A DNA stretch of 64,000 nucleotides from DATLXH01 sp035576005 (GTDB taxonomy: Bacteria > Acidobacteriota > Thermoanaerobaculia > Gp7-AA8). A program made the translations under genes and the position numbers. Under the pieces are notes generated by a model, which had not been told where the DNA came from, ran no database searches, and worked only from the letters and a program-made list of their open reading frames with translations. The stretch spans positions 42,398-106,397 of the forward strand of contig DATLXH010000191.1 of assembly GCA_035576005.1 (NCBI GenBank). Direction: 5' to 3'. Positions 16,939 to 23,904 of the stretch are shown piece by piece; position 1 is the stretch's first letter, and every line of letters begins with the position of its first letter.

Positions 16939-18681
16939 TCACTTCCATGGCGGGCTGATGTCGAGCGGCGAGAACGCCGGCCGTCGAGACTCATAAATCT
17001 TCCTGTCAGCCTGCCATTTCTCCAGCTCACGCCTCGAGACAGTTCGTCCCCTGGGCCTGCTGCTCTCCGCGCCGATCGCTTTCCATAACTCGGGATGGAC
17101 ACGGTGCCGGTGCCACTCCATCGGATCTCCCTGGGGATGACGCGGATCGTAGGCACGGGCGCCCTCGACGTACGCGGTGAATGTCTCCACGATCTCGACA
17201 GCGATGGCTGCTTTGTCAGGTTGAGGCAGCGCCTTCCATGCTGCCCAGAGGAGGTCCTCAGGCTCGATCCATCCGCTTTTCAGACGTCCGTGTGATGCCG
17301 CAAGGTTGTCCGTCTCTGCCTTCTTGCGCATCTCGCCGAGGATCTTGTCGCCTGCATGCTTTCGAATGGTGGCTTCGGCGTCGACGAGGATCTGGTCCTG
17401 CAACAGGCCACCGGCCGCGATCACTCTCACTCCCGGATTGGCCGCGAGGCGACGCGCGGTATGCACGTCGAGCAAAACCGCTTCGACGAAGTCCCGCGCG
17501 CTGGTTCGCCCCATCTGGGCGCGGTTCTCCCAGCTGGCTTCGCCGTAAAGCATCGACTGCTCGAGCGGCGCGTCGGCCGACGGCACGCGATCGGGATCGA
17601 GTGTCTCACCACTCTTCACATGGAACTCGCCTGCAATCTGCAGCCGGTTCAGGTTTCCTTCGCTGTATCGCATGATCTGGTCGGGACGGTATCCGGCCTC
17701 TTCGAGATGGGCCGCCTGCCAGTAACCGGGATGGACATTCTGGGCGCGCAGTCTCACAGCTCGGCCGAACGCGAAGTTCGTCTGGAAGATCTCGCGCGCC
17801 GAACCGACCGGACCAGTCTTTGAGTGGACGAGACCCGACTGTCCAGCTGCCGGAACGAAATCGCGATCGAGATATACGTCGAGCGGCGTGAGCTCCCTGC
17901 CTCGAGCCCGAGGGTGGTAAGCGCCCTCCCAGTACTCGTTGAGCACGCGTTCGAAGGCTGCCAGGCGTCCGGGCGTAGCGCGGAACGAGCGGTCATCCGG
18001 ATTCGGCCAGTCCATCAGCCACGTTGACAGCTCCGGGTGATTCAACTTGTCCGTGATGACATCGGCCAGGAGACTCCCGCCGAGAAGCGTCTTGGCTGAT
18101 ATGGAAAATTGTGCGCCTCCGTGAGCCATGGAGGGAGCGAGCCCGGCGGACAGCGGAGCGCCCCAGACAAATTTCTCGAGGAAGGCGACGAAACGTTCGT
18201 TGTAAAGCCACACCAGTGGCACAGGCTTGATGCTGTATTCAAACGTCTCAGGATCGATCGACCACTTGACCTCGAAGTCATCGAGCTCTTTGTCATCCCA
18301 ATGAAACTGGAGGTTCTGCCTTACGGCGTCCCACTGGTCGAGCTCTTTTTTCCTCTCGACCGTGTCGAAGAAACAGTCCGGGTTCTTCTTCGAGCGACGC
18401 TTTCGCCAGGAGCGGACGATCTCTTTGGCAACTTTCTGTTGTTTCCCGAGCATGTACGAATCAGAAAAGTAGGCATCTTCGCCTTCCTCATCCACGCTCA
18501 TGTCGAGCCACTTCTGTACGGACTTGCGGCTCTGAAACGTCGGTTCCAGTCCCAGCCATGCGTGGTCAAAGTCGCTCGCTGTGGGATCACGAAACGTAGC
18601 CAGCACCGTGGTAGGGTCCTGCGCGGTGATCGAGCTCTTCTCTTCGGTGACTGTCCTGCGTTTCTTCGTTTTTGTAGTCAT
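16939..18681 (-). CDS. Protein of unknown function, 580 residues
   Basis: The start at 18681 (MTTKTKKRR) is preferred because GAGGAG lies 4-5 nt upstream. A second ATG at 18693 is inside that ribosome-binding site. The protein is soluble, rich in W, D and E, with a basic N-terminal tail and no signal peptide. A central block (PLVWLYNERFVAFLEKF, AHGGAQFSIS, LADVITDKLNHPELS) faintly recalls the strand-rich core of glutamine synthetase/amidoligase-like enzymes. I cannot confirm this and do not recognise the family. It is convergent with the toxin module. No operon partner is visible. Confidence 0.6.
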   Translation of the reverse strand: MTTKTKKRRTVTEEKSSITAQDPTTVLATFRDPTASDFDHAWLGLEPTFQSRKSVQKWLDMSVDEEGEDAYFSDSYMLGKQQKVAKEIVRSWRKRRSKKNPDCFFDTVERKKELDQWDAVRQNLQFHWDDKELDDFEVKWSIDPETFEYSIKPVPLVWLYNERFVAFLEKFVWGAPLSAGLAPSMAHGGAQFSISAKTLLGGSLLADVITDKLNHPELSTWLMDWPNPDDRSFRATPGRLAAFERVLNEYWEGAYHPRARGRELTPLDVYLDRDFVPAAGQSGLVHSKTGPVGSAREIFQTNFAFGRAVRLRAQNVHPGYWQAAHLEEAGYRPDQIMRYSEGNLNRLQIAGEFHVKSGETLDPDRVPSADAPLEQSMLYGEASWENRAQMGRTSARDFVEAVLLDVHTARRLAANPGVRVIAAGGLLQDQILVDAEATIRKHAGDKILGEMRKKAETDNLAASHGRLKSGWIEPEDLLWAAWKALPQPDKAAIAVEIVETFTAYVEGARAYDPRHPQGDPMEWHRHRVHPELWKAIGAESSRPRGRTVSRRELEKWQADRKIYESRRPAFSPLDISPPWK

Positions 18682-18745
18682 GAGACTCCTCATGGCCAGC
18701 CACTGGACGTTTCTAACCTCAAGCTGCAGTACAGAATCCTGTGGT

Positions 18746-18764
18746 CGGACATTCCAATGTCCGG
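18746..18764. repeat. Dispersed palindrome CGGACATTCCAATGTCCGG
   Basis: Perfect palindrome, also at 42761-42779 and twice at 51539-51604. Confidence 0.7.
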
Positions 18765-18894
18765 AGCTGTCGGCTCAATCCGGCTCCAGGTGTAAGAATC
18801 GTTGTGGTCCCCTGCTTGTCGTCTCCATCGTCGCCCAGATCAGCTTTGGCAAAAGACGTTCCTTGTAATCGCGCCTTGTGGAAAAACCGAAGCG

Positions 18895-18926
18895 AATGTA
18901 GGACAGACACTCTTGTCTGTCACGCG
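18895..18926 (+). repeat. Dispersed AGACACTCTTGTCT palindrome
   Basis: AATGTAGGACAGACACTCTT then GTCTGTCACGCG. Other copies are at 23830-23904, 32822-32850 and 60511-60543 (inverted). Confidence 0.7.
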
Positions 18927-19077
18927 TACCAGTTGGCCGATTAGAAGTCTTGGGGCCAGGCCTTCAAACTTCGGTCGGGGAGGTTCCCTGAACTTTCAAG
19001 GCCTGGCCCCAAGAGTTTGGCCCCAAGAGTTGGCCCGTTGGCCCGAGTTGGCCGCGTATTCGGCCGACGGTGCCTGA

Positions 19078-19083
19078 TAGAAT
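19078..19083 (+). promoter_or_regulatory. -10-like box (TAGAAT), leaderless start
   Basis: TAGAAT ends 6 nt before the ATG at 19090, as in the paralogous module at 21762-21774. Confidence 0.45.
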
Positions 19084-19089
19084 GCTGCG

Positions 19090-19314
19090 ATGAAACTAGT
19101 GACTGGAACGGTCGTGAACGGCAAGGTTTCCCTGCCGGACGGTGAGTTCGAGGAGGGGTCCTCAGTGGCCGTCCTGGCCTCCAGCACGAACGATCCAGTT
19201 GTGTTAACGCCCGCTGAAGAGCAGTCGTTGCTTGACTCCTTGAATCAGATTCGTTCAGGTAACTACGTGGACGGCGAGGATCTCGTCCGTCGGCTCAGGT
19301 CGCGCGGTCGTTGA
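19090..19314 (+). CDS. Short antitoxin of a ParE-type module
   Basis: 74 residues. MKLVTGTVVNGKVSLPDGEFEEGSSVAVLA is a small beta-rich N-terminus and AEEQSLLDSLNQIRSGNYVDGEDLVRRLR a helical toxin-binding tail. It is paralogous to the antitoxin at 21774 (same ITGTV-GRI/VTVLA and LLxSI..A-RGEFVDxEELLREL pattern). It overlaps by 4 bp (TTGA) the TTG of a truncated toxin, so the module looks orphaned. Confidence 0.75.
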   Translation: MKLVTGTVVNGKVSLPDGEFEEGSSVAVLASSTNDPVVLTPAEEQSLLDSLNQIRSGNYVDGEDLVRRLRSRGR

Positions 19315-19487
19315 CGTACCGCATTCGTGTTTCCCCCCGAGCTTCCCGACAGATCGAGAAGGCGGCCGAGTGGTGGTTCGAGAATTTCACGCCCCCGCCT
19401 CGGGATGTCCTCGCACACCTGTTCGGGATGTCCTGGGACCATACGCGGAGAGAAGGGAGGTGCGCGGGGAGAATCAGAGGACGGTGA
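19311..19487 (+). pseudogene. Truncated ParE-type toxin remnant
   Basis: From TTG 19311 the frame reads LTYRIRVSPRASRQIEKAAEWWFEN, the N-terminal helix of a ParE/RelE toxin. It then departs from the family and stops after 58 residues. The conserved C-terminal strands are missing. The intact counterpart at 21992 shows what was lost. Confidence 0.65.
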
Positions 19488-19497
19488 GTTGATCTTT

Positions 19498-19607
19498 TCA
19501 AGTGCGACCCCGACTTCGTCCGCCGTTCGGTGAACGCAGATTTCTACACCGCGTCGTTGATCATCTTCTCGAGAGTGTTGAGATTGCGGGTGGTGGTGAT
19601 CTCTTTG
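19498..19607 (+). repeat. Duplicate of the 3' end of the DUF1697 gene
   Basis: 110 bp nearly identical to 22450-22559 (two or three mismatches). The latter contains the last ~20 codons and downstream flank of the DUF1697 gene. The duplicated fragment is non-coding here. Confidence 0.8.
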
Positions 19608-19979
19608 GAGAAGTCTTAAAGTCTTAGGGCCAGGCCTTCAGACTTCGAGTCACGGCCAGGAACTGAGGAGTGATCACAAAGACCCGCAGTTGCAACCTCT
19701 CTGCGATTGCCATATCCCCAACAGTGGGATCGGACAGCGAGATCGGGTTAGTGTGAAAACACCGGTACTACGGCATGGTCCCCAAACTAGCGACGCGGGT
19801 CACGGAACAGGACTCGAACGGTGCGCGCTCGTATCACTGTGGTTCGGATGATGAGCGACCATCGCGATGCCATCGATCGGCATGGATGGTCGGTGGGCCT
19901 CGCCGGAGTGCTGGAGGTTTTCGTACCTGATTGTCCCCTCGCGTATGCAAAGCCGCCAGCTGAAGACCTGACTTCAACT
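19608..19979. other. Intergenic region with a possible gene remnant
   Basis: A 37-codon minus-strand open segment ends at a TAA (19624-19626) inside another GGCCAGGCCTT motif. It reads LSDPTVGDMAIAERLQ...ITPQF with no start codon or full domain. Nothing else is visible. Confidence 0.35.
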
Positions 19980-20948
19980 TCATCCCACGCGATCTTCGGT
20001 TGCGTCCGCTGGTACTTGCGCTCGGCGGGGGATCTGCACATCGAAATGATTCCAGCCGTCGCCCGAGCTCACCTCGATCATGCCCCGATGAGCTTTCACG
20101 ATTTCGTTCGCGATGAAGAGACCGAGTCCCAGGTTCTCAGTCGGGGGGTGATTGCCACGGAGAAATGCTTTAAAGAGGTTGGCCTTTGTTGATTCCGGGA
20201 TCGGGGCGCCCGCGTTACTGACGCGCACGACCGCCGTTTGAGAATCGCCGCACAGAGTGACTCGCACCGCCGTCGATGGCTCCCGATACTGCAGCGCGTT
20301 GGAGACGAGGTTGGAGATGACCTGAGCCATACGGTCTGCGTCACACTCGAGCTCGAGCCCCTTGGTCTCGTCGAACTCGATTACGGCGTCAGGATCGCCG
20401 CGGCGAATTTCTTCGACCACGATCCGGCAGATCGTTCCGAGATGCGAGGGCGCCCGGGTGATCGGGATGCCACTGCCGAGCTGGCCGCGGGTGAAGTCGA
20501 AAAGATCGGCGATCATCCTGCTCATCCGTTGTACGGAGGTCTCGATGCCGCTGAACAATACATCGACGAGGTCGCGTTCACCGATCGCCGTCCGGCCGAG
20601 CTGCGCTGAGGTACGAATTGCGGTGAGAGGCGACCTGAGATCATGTCCCAGAATGGCGATGAGCCGCTCGCGTGCCTTCCCTTCTTCGTGTGCGGCCTCA
20701 AGCTGCATCCTCCCCTGCGCCAGTTGATCCTGTGCCGCCAGCTGATGTGTAATCAGCTCCCCAAGGAGGTTAAAGATGGTGAGGTCGTCTTCCGAAATTG
20801 CGGAAGGATCGGTATCAAGGGCGCAAAGCGTACCGAAAGGCTTCCCCTCGGGGCCGCGCAATGGAACCGCGATGTAGCTGTTGATGTTGTACCGCTTCAG
20901 GCCGGGATGGTCCTTGAAGCGTGCGTCAGTTGAGGCGTCGTTGATCAC
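19980..20948 (-). CDS. GAF-HisKA-HATPase sensor histidine kinase, portion after an in-frame UGA
   Basis: 322 residues. The second half of a GAF domain (SYIAVPLRGPEGKPFGTLCALD) leads to a helical linker, then HisKA with AILGHDLRSPLTAIRTSAQLG (phospho-His) and an ATPase domain with the N box (QVISNLVSNALQY) and G boxes (NLGLGLFIANEIV). The first half of the GAF domain lies upstream in the same frame at 20979-21188, separated only by one TGA. Without read-through this piece would start inside GAF at an internal ATG with no ribosome-binding site. It is either a nonsense pseudogene or a recoded UGA. Cytosolic; no cognate regulator adjacent. Confidence 0.85.
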   Translation of the reverse strand: MINDASTDARFKDHPGLKRYNINSYIAVPLRGPEGKPFGTLCALDTDPSAISEDDLTIFNLLGELITHQLAAQDQLAQGRMQLEAAHEEGKARERLIAILGHDLRSPLTAIRTSAQLGRTAIGERDLVDVLFSGIETSVQRMSRMIADLFDFTRGQLGSGIPITRAPSHLGTICRIVVEEIRRGDPDAVIEFDETKGLELECDADRMAQVISNLVSNALQYREPSTAVRVTLCGDSQTAVVRVSNAGAPIPESTKANLFKAFLRGNHPPTENLGLGLFIANEIVKAHRGMIEVSSGDGWNHFDVQIPRRAQVPADATEDRVG

Positions 20949-20950
20949 GA

Positions 20951-20968
20951 GCGGCGCGACCGCGCCGC
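20951..20968 (-). other. Hairpin 10 nt after the in-frame UGA (SECIS-like geometry)
   Basis: Downstream of UGA (20979-20981, minus strand) lie 10 nt, then a perfect 7-bp stem GCGGCGC / GCGCCGC with loop GGUC. Bacterial selenocysteine elements place a small stem with a GU-containing loop at about this distance. Confidence 0.3.
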
Positions 20969-20978
20969 GGACGGTGCT

Positions 20979-21188
20979 TCAGTACGTTGTGTCGAGCTCC
21001 AGCTGATCACCTGGCTTGAGCCCGAAGCCGGCATCGTCGAGGACGGCGCAGGCGGTCCATGACGACTGGTCGACTCGAGCGACAAGCGCAATGCGCAGGC
21101 CGGTGGTTTTTCGCAACACCTGAAGGATGGTCTCGATGGCCGGCAGGCGAAGAATGCTTTCGATGTCAGTTTCAATTGCAGTGGTCAT
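20979..21188 (-). CDS. N-terminal half-GAF of the interrupted histidine kinase
   Basis: 69 residues starting MTTAIETDIESILRLPAIET and ending ELDTTY just before TGA. Related GAF kinases have a cysteine at this position (TT-[YF]-C), so TGC to TGA is the simplest change. The next codons (STVRGAVAPLVINDAS) continue the GAF domain in the same frame. Joined, the protein would be 402 residues with a complete GAF-HisKA-HATPase layout. Confidence 0.7.
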   Translation of the reverse strand: MTTAIETDIESILRLPAIETILQVLRKTTGLRIALVARVDQSSWTACAVLDDAGFGLKPGDQLELDTTY

Positions 21189-21361
21189 CTATCTGCTCCC
21201 ACACACAGGTACGAATTGCGCTCACCGGAGGATTGATTGAGCGAAGTTCTTCACCTCAGCGGAGTGTGAATGAGATTATCGCAGGCTCGATTTCCCTGCA
21301 AATGCGATGACGCGATCCGATAATTTTGGAAAGCCTGGGCGATTTGCTGCGCGCCGTGCTA

Positions 21362-21405
21362 GCCCGCATTTCTCACAGACCTTCGCCGTCAGACGACGGA
21401 TAGCG
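21362..21405 (+). repeat. MITE-like element, left end only
   Basis: GCCCGCATTTCTCACAGACC then TTCGCCGTCAGACGACGGATAGCGG. This matches the terminal ~44 bp of the full element at 33971-34148, then joins directly to the duplicated antitoxin segment. Confidence 0.7.
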
Positions 21406-21438
21406 GCCCTTAAATTCGAACGGAGGTAAACTTCGAAT

Positions 21439-21666
21439 ATGAACACGCATCTTCTTGAGCAAGCTCGCCAGCTTAGTGCGGATGAGCAGCTCGAACTCGT
21501 CGAGGCTCTCTGGGACGACCTTGCAGAACGCAACGCGATACCGTTGCCGACGACCTCTCAGACACTAGAGCTCGAACGGCGACTGGTGGAACATGAAGCA
21601 AATCCCGACGATTCGATTTCCTGGGACGAAGTCAAGGTCTCGGCGTTCGCTCGAATCGAGAAATGA
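21439..21666 (+). CDS. Addiction-module antitoxin (PF09720-like), intact copy 2
   Basis: 75 residues, MNTHLLEQARQLSADEQLEL... ending SWDEVKVSAFARIEK. This is the standard length and C-terminus of short addiction-module antitoxins. GGAGGTAA lies about 10 nt upstream. It is about 95% identical in DNA to the frameshifted copy at 15910. Its toxin partner is truncated, so the antitoxin probably survives as an orphan. Confidence 0.8.
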   Translation: MNTHLLEQARQLSADEQLELVEALWDDLAERNAIPLPTTSQTLELERRLVEHEANPDDSISWDEVKVSAFARIEK

Positions 21667-21764
21667 CGCTGAAGGTAGTGTTGCGCCCTGTGGCTCGCGA
21701 CGAGTGTTTGGAGGCTGCGGCGAGCTTTGTATCTAGAGGGCGGTTCAGAATTGCCCTGCGGTAG
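21663..21764 (+). pseudogene. Truncated RelE/ParE-type toxin (copy 2)
   Basis: ATG overlaps the antitoxin stop (ATGA). MTLKVVLRPVARDECLEAAASF is a typical toxin N-terminus, but a stop comes after 33 codons at 21762-21764. That TAG is part of the TAGAAT promoter box of the next module, as though the next cassette replaced the toxin. Confidence 0.7.
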
Positions 21765-21767
21765 AAT
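21762..21767 (+). promoter_or_regulatory. -10-like box (TAGAAT), leaderless start
   Basis: TAGAAT ends 6 nt before ATG 21774. Confidence 0.45.
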
Positions 21768-21773
21768 GTCGGC

Positions 21774-21995
21774 ATGAGGATCATCACGGGAACGGTCCGA
21801 GAGGGGCGAATCGTCGTCGACGGCGATTCACTTCGCGAGGGCGAGAAAGTAACGGTCCTGGCGCGCGAAGGAAACGAAACCTTCCGCGTTACTGCTGAGG
21901 AGAAGCAGCAGCTTCTCGAGTCGATCGGACAGGCGGATCGAGGCGAGTTCGTCGACAGGGAGGAACTCCTCCGAGAGCTGGACGATACGAATTGA
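21774..21995 (+). CDS. Antitoxin of a ParE-type module
   Basis: 73 residues: beta-rich start MRIITGTVREGRIVVDGDSL, VTVLAREG, then an acidic helical tail (AEEKQQLLESIGQADRGEFVDREELLREL). Paralogue of the protein at 19090. Its stop overlaps the toxin TTG start (TTGA). Probably neutralises the adjacent toxin. Confidence 0.8.
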   Translation: MRIITGTVREGRIVVDGDSLREGEKVTVLAREGNETFRVTAEEKQQLLESIGQADRGEFVDREELLRELDDTN

Positions 21996-22303
21996 CCGGC
22001 GGCCTTCCGGTCAAGCCCACACCACTCGCGGCGCTTCAGATTCGGAAGGAATCGCGCTGGTGGAGGCGACACCGCACAAAGGCGCCGAATCTGTTCCGCG
22101 AAGAGCTCCTGTGGGCTTTCGAGCTCATCTCCACGCATCCCGAAGTCGGGGCCGTCGCAGAGGACAGTGATCTCCAGAGCGTTCGGCGGGTGCTTCTCGC
22201 AGGAACTCATCACTATCTCTACTACCGGCTCGATGAGGCGCGGCAGATAATTGAGGTTCTCGCTCTCTGGGGCACGAGTCGCTTGGAAGGCACTGGACTG
22301 TAG
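21992..22303 (+). CDS. ParE/RelE-type toxin
   Basis: 103 residues from TTG 21992. The body SRWWRRHRTKAPNLFREELLWAFELISTHPEVG, then VRRVLLAGTHHYLYYRLDEARQIIEVLALWGTSR, is the standard ParE helix pair and beta-sheet with the R-LL-THH-YY signature. The N-terminal ~15 residues (GGLPVKPTPLAAL) look degenerate compared with family members. Seven bp after the stop is GCCTAAC followed by GAGCGTTGCAGGCGG, half of an attC-like site with no matching R' box. Confidence 0.82.
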   Translation: MTGGLPVKPTPLAALQIRKESRWWRRHRTKAPNLFREELLWAFELISTHPEVGAVAEDSDLQSVRRVLLAGTHHYLYYRLDEARQIIEVLALWGTSRLEGTGL

Positions 22304-22495
22304 ACCGCGGCCTAACTGAGCGTTGCAGGCGGCGGAACCGACGGGCGGGAGGCAAGTTGATGGCAGTCGGGGTCGGAACGTTTCTGGTCTTCACGACACT
22401 TGCGGTGGCGTCGATGTTCAGAGTTCGATTTGCCTGCGTCGCGTTTGCTTCAAGTGCGACCCCAACTTCGTCCGCCGTCCGGTGAACGCAGATTT

Positions 22496-23023
22496 CTACA
22501 CCGCGTCGTTGATCATCTTCTCGAGAGTGTTGAGATTGCGGGTGGTGGTGATCTCTTTGTAGCGAGCTTTCGCCAGGAGTTTTCCGAACGGTGACGACGT
22601 GGTAGTTCCCTTCGGTGCTTCCCAGTAGACGACTTTGTCACCCGCTGCTGTTCGCTCTCTGTTGTCGACGAGTTCTGACGCTGCGGTCATCAGCTCATTC
22701 ACGACGGCGGCTGAACTGCAGAGGATCGCGTAACGATGCATTTCTTTAGGCGTCCTGAAGGGATAGGACGCGACGATGTTCTTCAGTTCGTCGAGGGAAA
22801 GAAAATGGGCGAACGCTTCATAGTGGAATCGTTCAGTGAGTCGCTTCTCGATGTCTTTCTTGAGATTGGCCGCACTCTTTCCGGAGCTGAACATGACGTT
22901 TCCGGTTTGCAGCCACGTCTTTACTTCAATGAGACCGGCCTCCTGCAGCAGTATGCGAAGGGCGTCCATCGGCACGCGGACGCCGCCAACGTTGATACCT
23001 CGAAGAAACATGACCATGCGCAT
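22496..23023 (-). CDS. DUF1697-family protein
   Basis: 175 residues, MRMVMFLRGINVGGVRVPMD...LQTGNVMFSSG, the unmistakable start of DUF1697 proteins, a small alpha/beta family of unknown function found widely in soil bacteria. Full length. Its 3' end and downstream flank (22450-22559) are duplicated at 19498-19607. No operon partners. Confidence 0.92.
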   Translation of the reverse strand: MRMVMFLRGINVGGVRVPMDALRILLQEAGLIEVKTWLQTGNVMFSSGKSAANLKKDIEKRLTERFHYEAFAHFLSLDELKNIVASYPFRTPKEMHRYAILCSSAAVVNELMTAASELVDNRERTAAGDKVVYWEAPKGTTTSSPFGKLLAKARYKEITTTRNLNTLEKMINDAV

Positions 23024-23136
23024 CGCTCGATGATTGCACAGGTCATGTATGGCGGCGGCGCAGATGACCTCGACATCAATCCCGGATCAACAAAGCAATG
23101 AGTTGGCCCCTGCTCCGGTCCAGTCAGTGATCTGGA

Positions 23137-23529
23137 TCATGCAATGAGGGGATCGAAACCTGCCTGACCTGCGTACGCGAGAATAGCCTCGTCTCCCGTA
23201 ACCAATCGTTGACCCTCGGAGATCGACTGCGCGATGAGCAACCGGTCAAATGGGTCACGGTGGAAATCGGGCAGGGACAGCAGCCTCAATGTATGCGCGA
23301 TCTGCACGGGCAGTTCGGTGAAACCGTCATCCTTGATGGCAGCCCGCAATTCGTCGAGCTCGATGCGGATGCGGCCGAGGCGGATCTTGATGGCCAGCTC
23401 CCAGAAGGTAGCGGCACTCACCGATATCTCATTGTCCGCTGCTCCGATCTGCTTGCTGAGGGACCCGGACAGTTTTCGATGGCCTGATACCCACCACAGG
23501 AGGACATGCGTGTCGAGGAGCAGCTTCAC
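23137..23529 (-). CDS. PIN-domain toxin of a Phd-PIN module
   Basis: 130 residues. MKLLLDTHVLLWWVSG (first Asp), ATFWELAIKIRLGRI (Glu), HRDPFDRLLIAQS (Asp) and RLVTGDEAI (Asp) give the four acidic residues of the PilT/VapC subfamily whose members pair with Phd-type antitoxins. Full length, likely an active ribonuclease. Its start overlaps the antitoxin stop by 4 bp. Confidence 0.92.
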   Translation of the reverse strand: MKLLLDTHVLLWWVSGHRKLSGSLSKQIGAADNEISVSAATFWELAIKIRLGRIRIELDELRAAIKDDGFTELPVQIAHTLRLLSLPDFHRDPFDRLLIAQSISEGQRLVTGDEAILAYAGQAGFDPLIA

Positions 23530-23777
23530 CCCTGCTGACTCTCGAACAAATCGTCAGGAAGAGGGGTCTCGAAATCGCGCGAGATCCGAACACGGCCGCG
23601 CATCCGTCCCGGTTTCCTGACGACGGCGGGAGGGCGAAACGCAACGAGTCGGGCCACCGGACGACCGGCCCGTGCGATGATCACGTCCTCGCCCTTTTCG
23701 ACACGATCGACCAACTGCGAGAGTCTGGTCTTGGCTTCGTAAATGTTCACTGTATCTGCCACGATTGTCAACCCCAA
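23526..23777 (-). CDS. Phd/YefM-type antitoxin
   Basis: 83 residues. VNIYEAKTRLSQLVDRVEKGEDVIIARAGRPVARLVAF is the signature of Phd/YefM antitoxins (N-terminal DNA-binding fold); the C-terminal DLFESQQG tail would contact the toxin. An in-frame internal start a few codons in is equally possible. First gene of the minus-strand pair. Confidence 0.9.
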   Translation of the reverse strand: MGLTIVADTVNIYEAKTRLSQLVDRVEKGEDVIIARAGRPVARLVAFRPPAVVRKPGRMRGRVRISRDFETPLPDDLFESQQG

Positions 23778-23829
23778 CCTAGTCTGATCTGGTCAAGGCC
23801 CGATTGTCAAGACTCCCTGGATCCTGCCA

Positions 23830-23904
23830 AGTCACTCTTGTCTGCCACGCGACACAAGCCCCTTTGCGAATACGCACGACAGACAAGAGTGTCTGTCCTA
23901 CATC
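23830..23904. repeat. Two copies of the AGACACTCTTGTCT palindrome family
   Basis: A half copy (CACTCTTGTCTGCCACGCG, 23832-23850) and an inverted full copy (GACAGACAAGAGTGTCTGTC, from 23878) lie between the Phd gene and the GGDEF-EAL gene; the latter overlaps its last codons. Confidence 0.65.

Larger units (their letters stand above)
18682..19077. other. Intergenic region with three dispersed repeats
   Basis: No gene. It holds the GGACATTCCAATGTCC palindrome (18746-18764), the AGACACTCTTGTCT palindrome (18895-18926), and a facing pair of GGCCAGGCCTT / AAGGCCTGGCC motifs (about 18953 and 19000). A run of GTTGGCC repeats lies just before the next antitoxin. Confidence 0.6.

Noticed and set aside
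19624..19737. Minus-strand 37-codon open segment (LSDPTVGDMAIAERLQ...)
   Set aside because: Looks like the end of a real protein (PIN or JAB-like were considered) but too short and without a start to name.
22310..22375. Possible third attC site after the ParE toxin
   Set aside because: Only the R''/L'' half (GCCTAAC...GTTGCAG) is present; no acceptable GTTRRRY partner follows, so it is at best a remnant.
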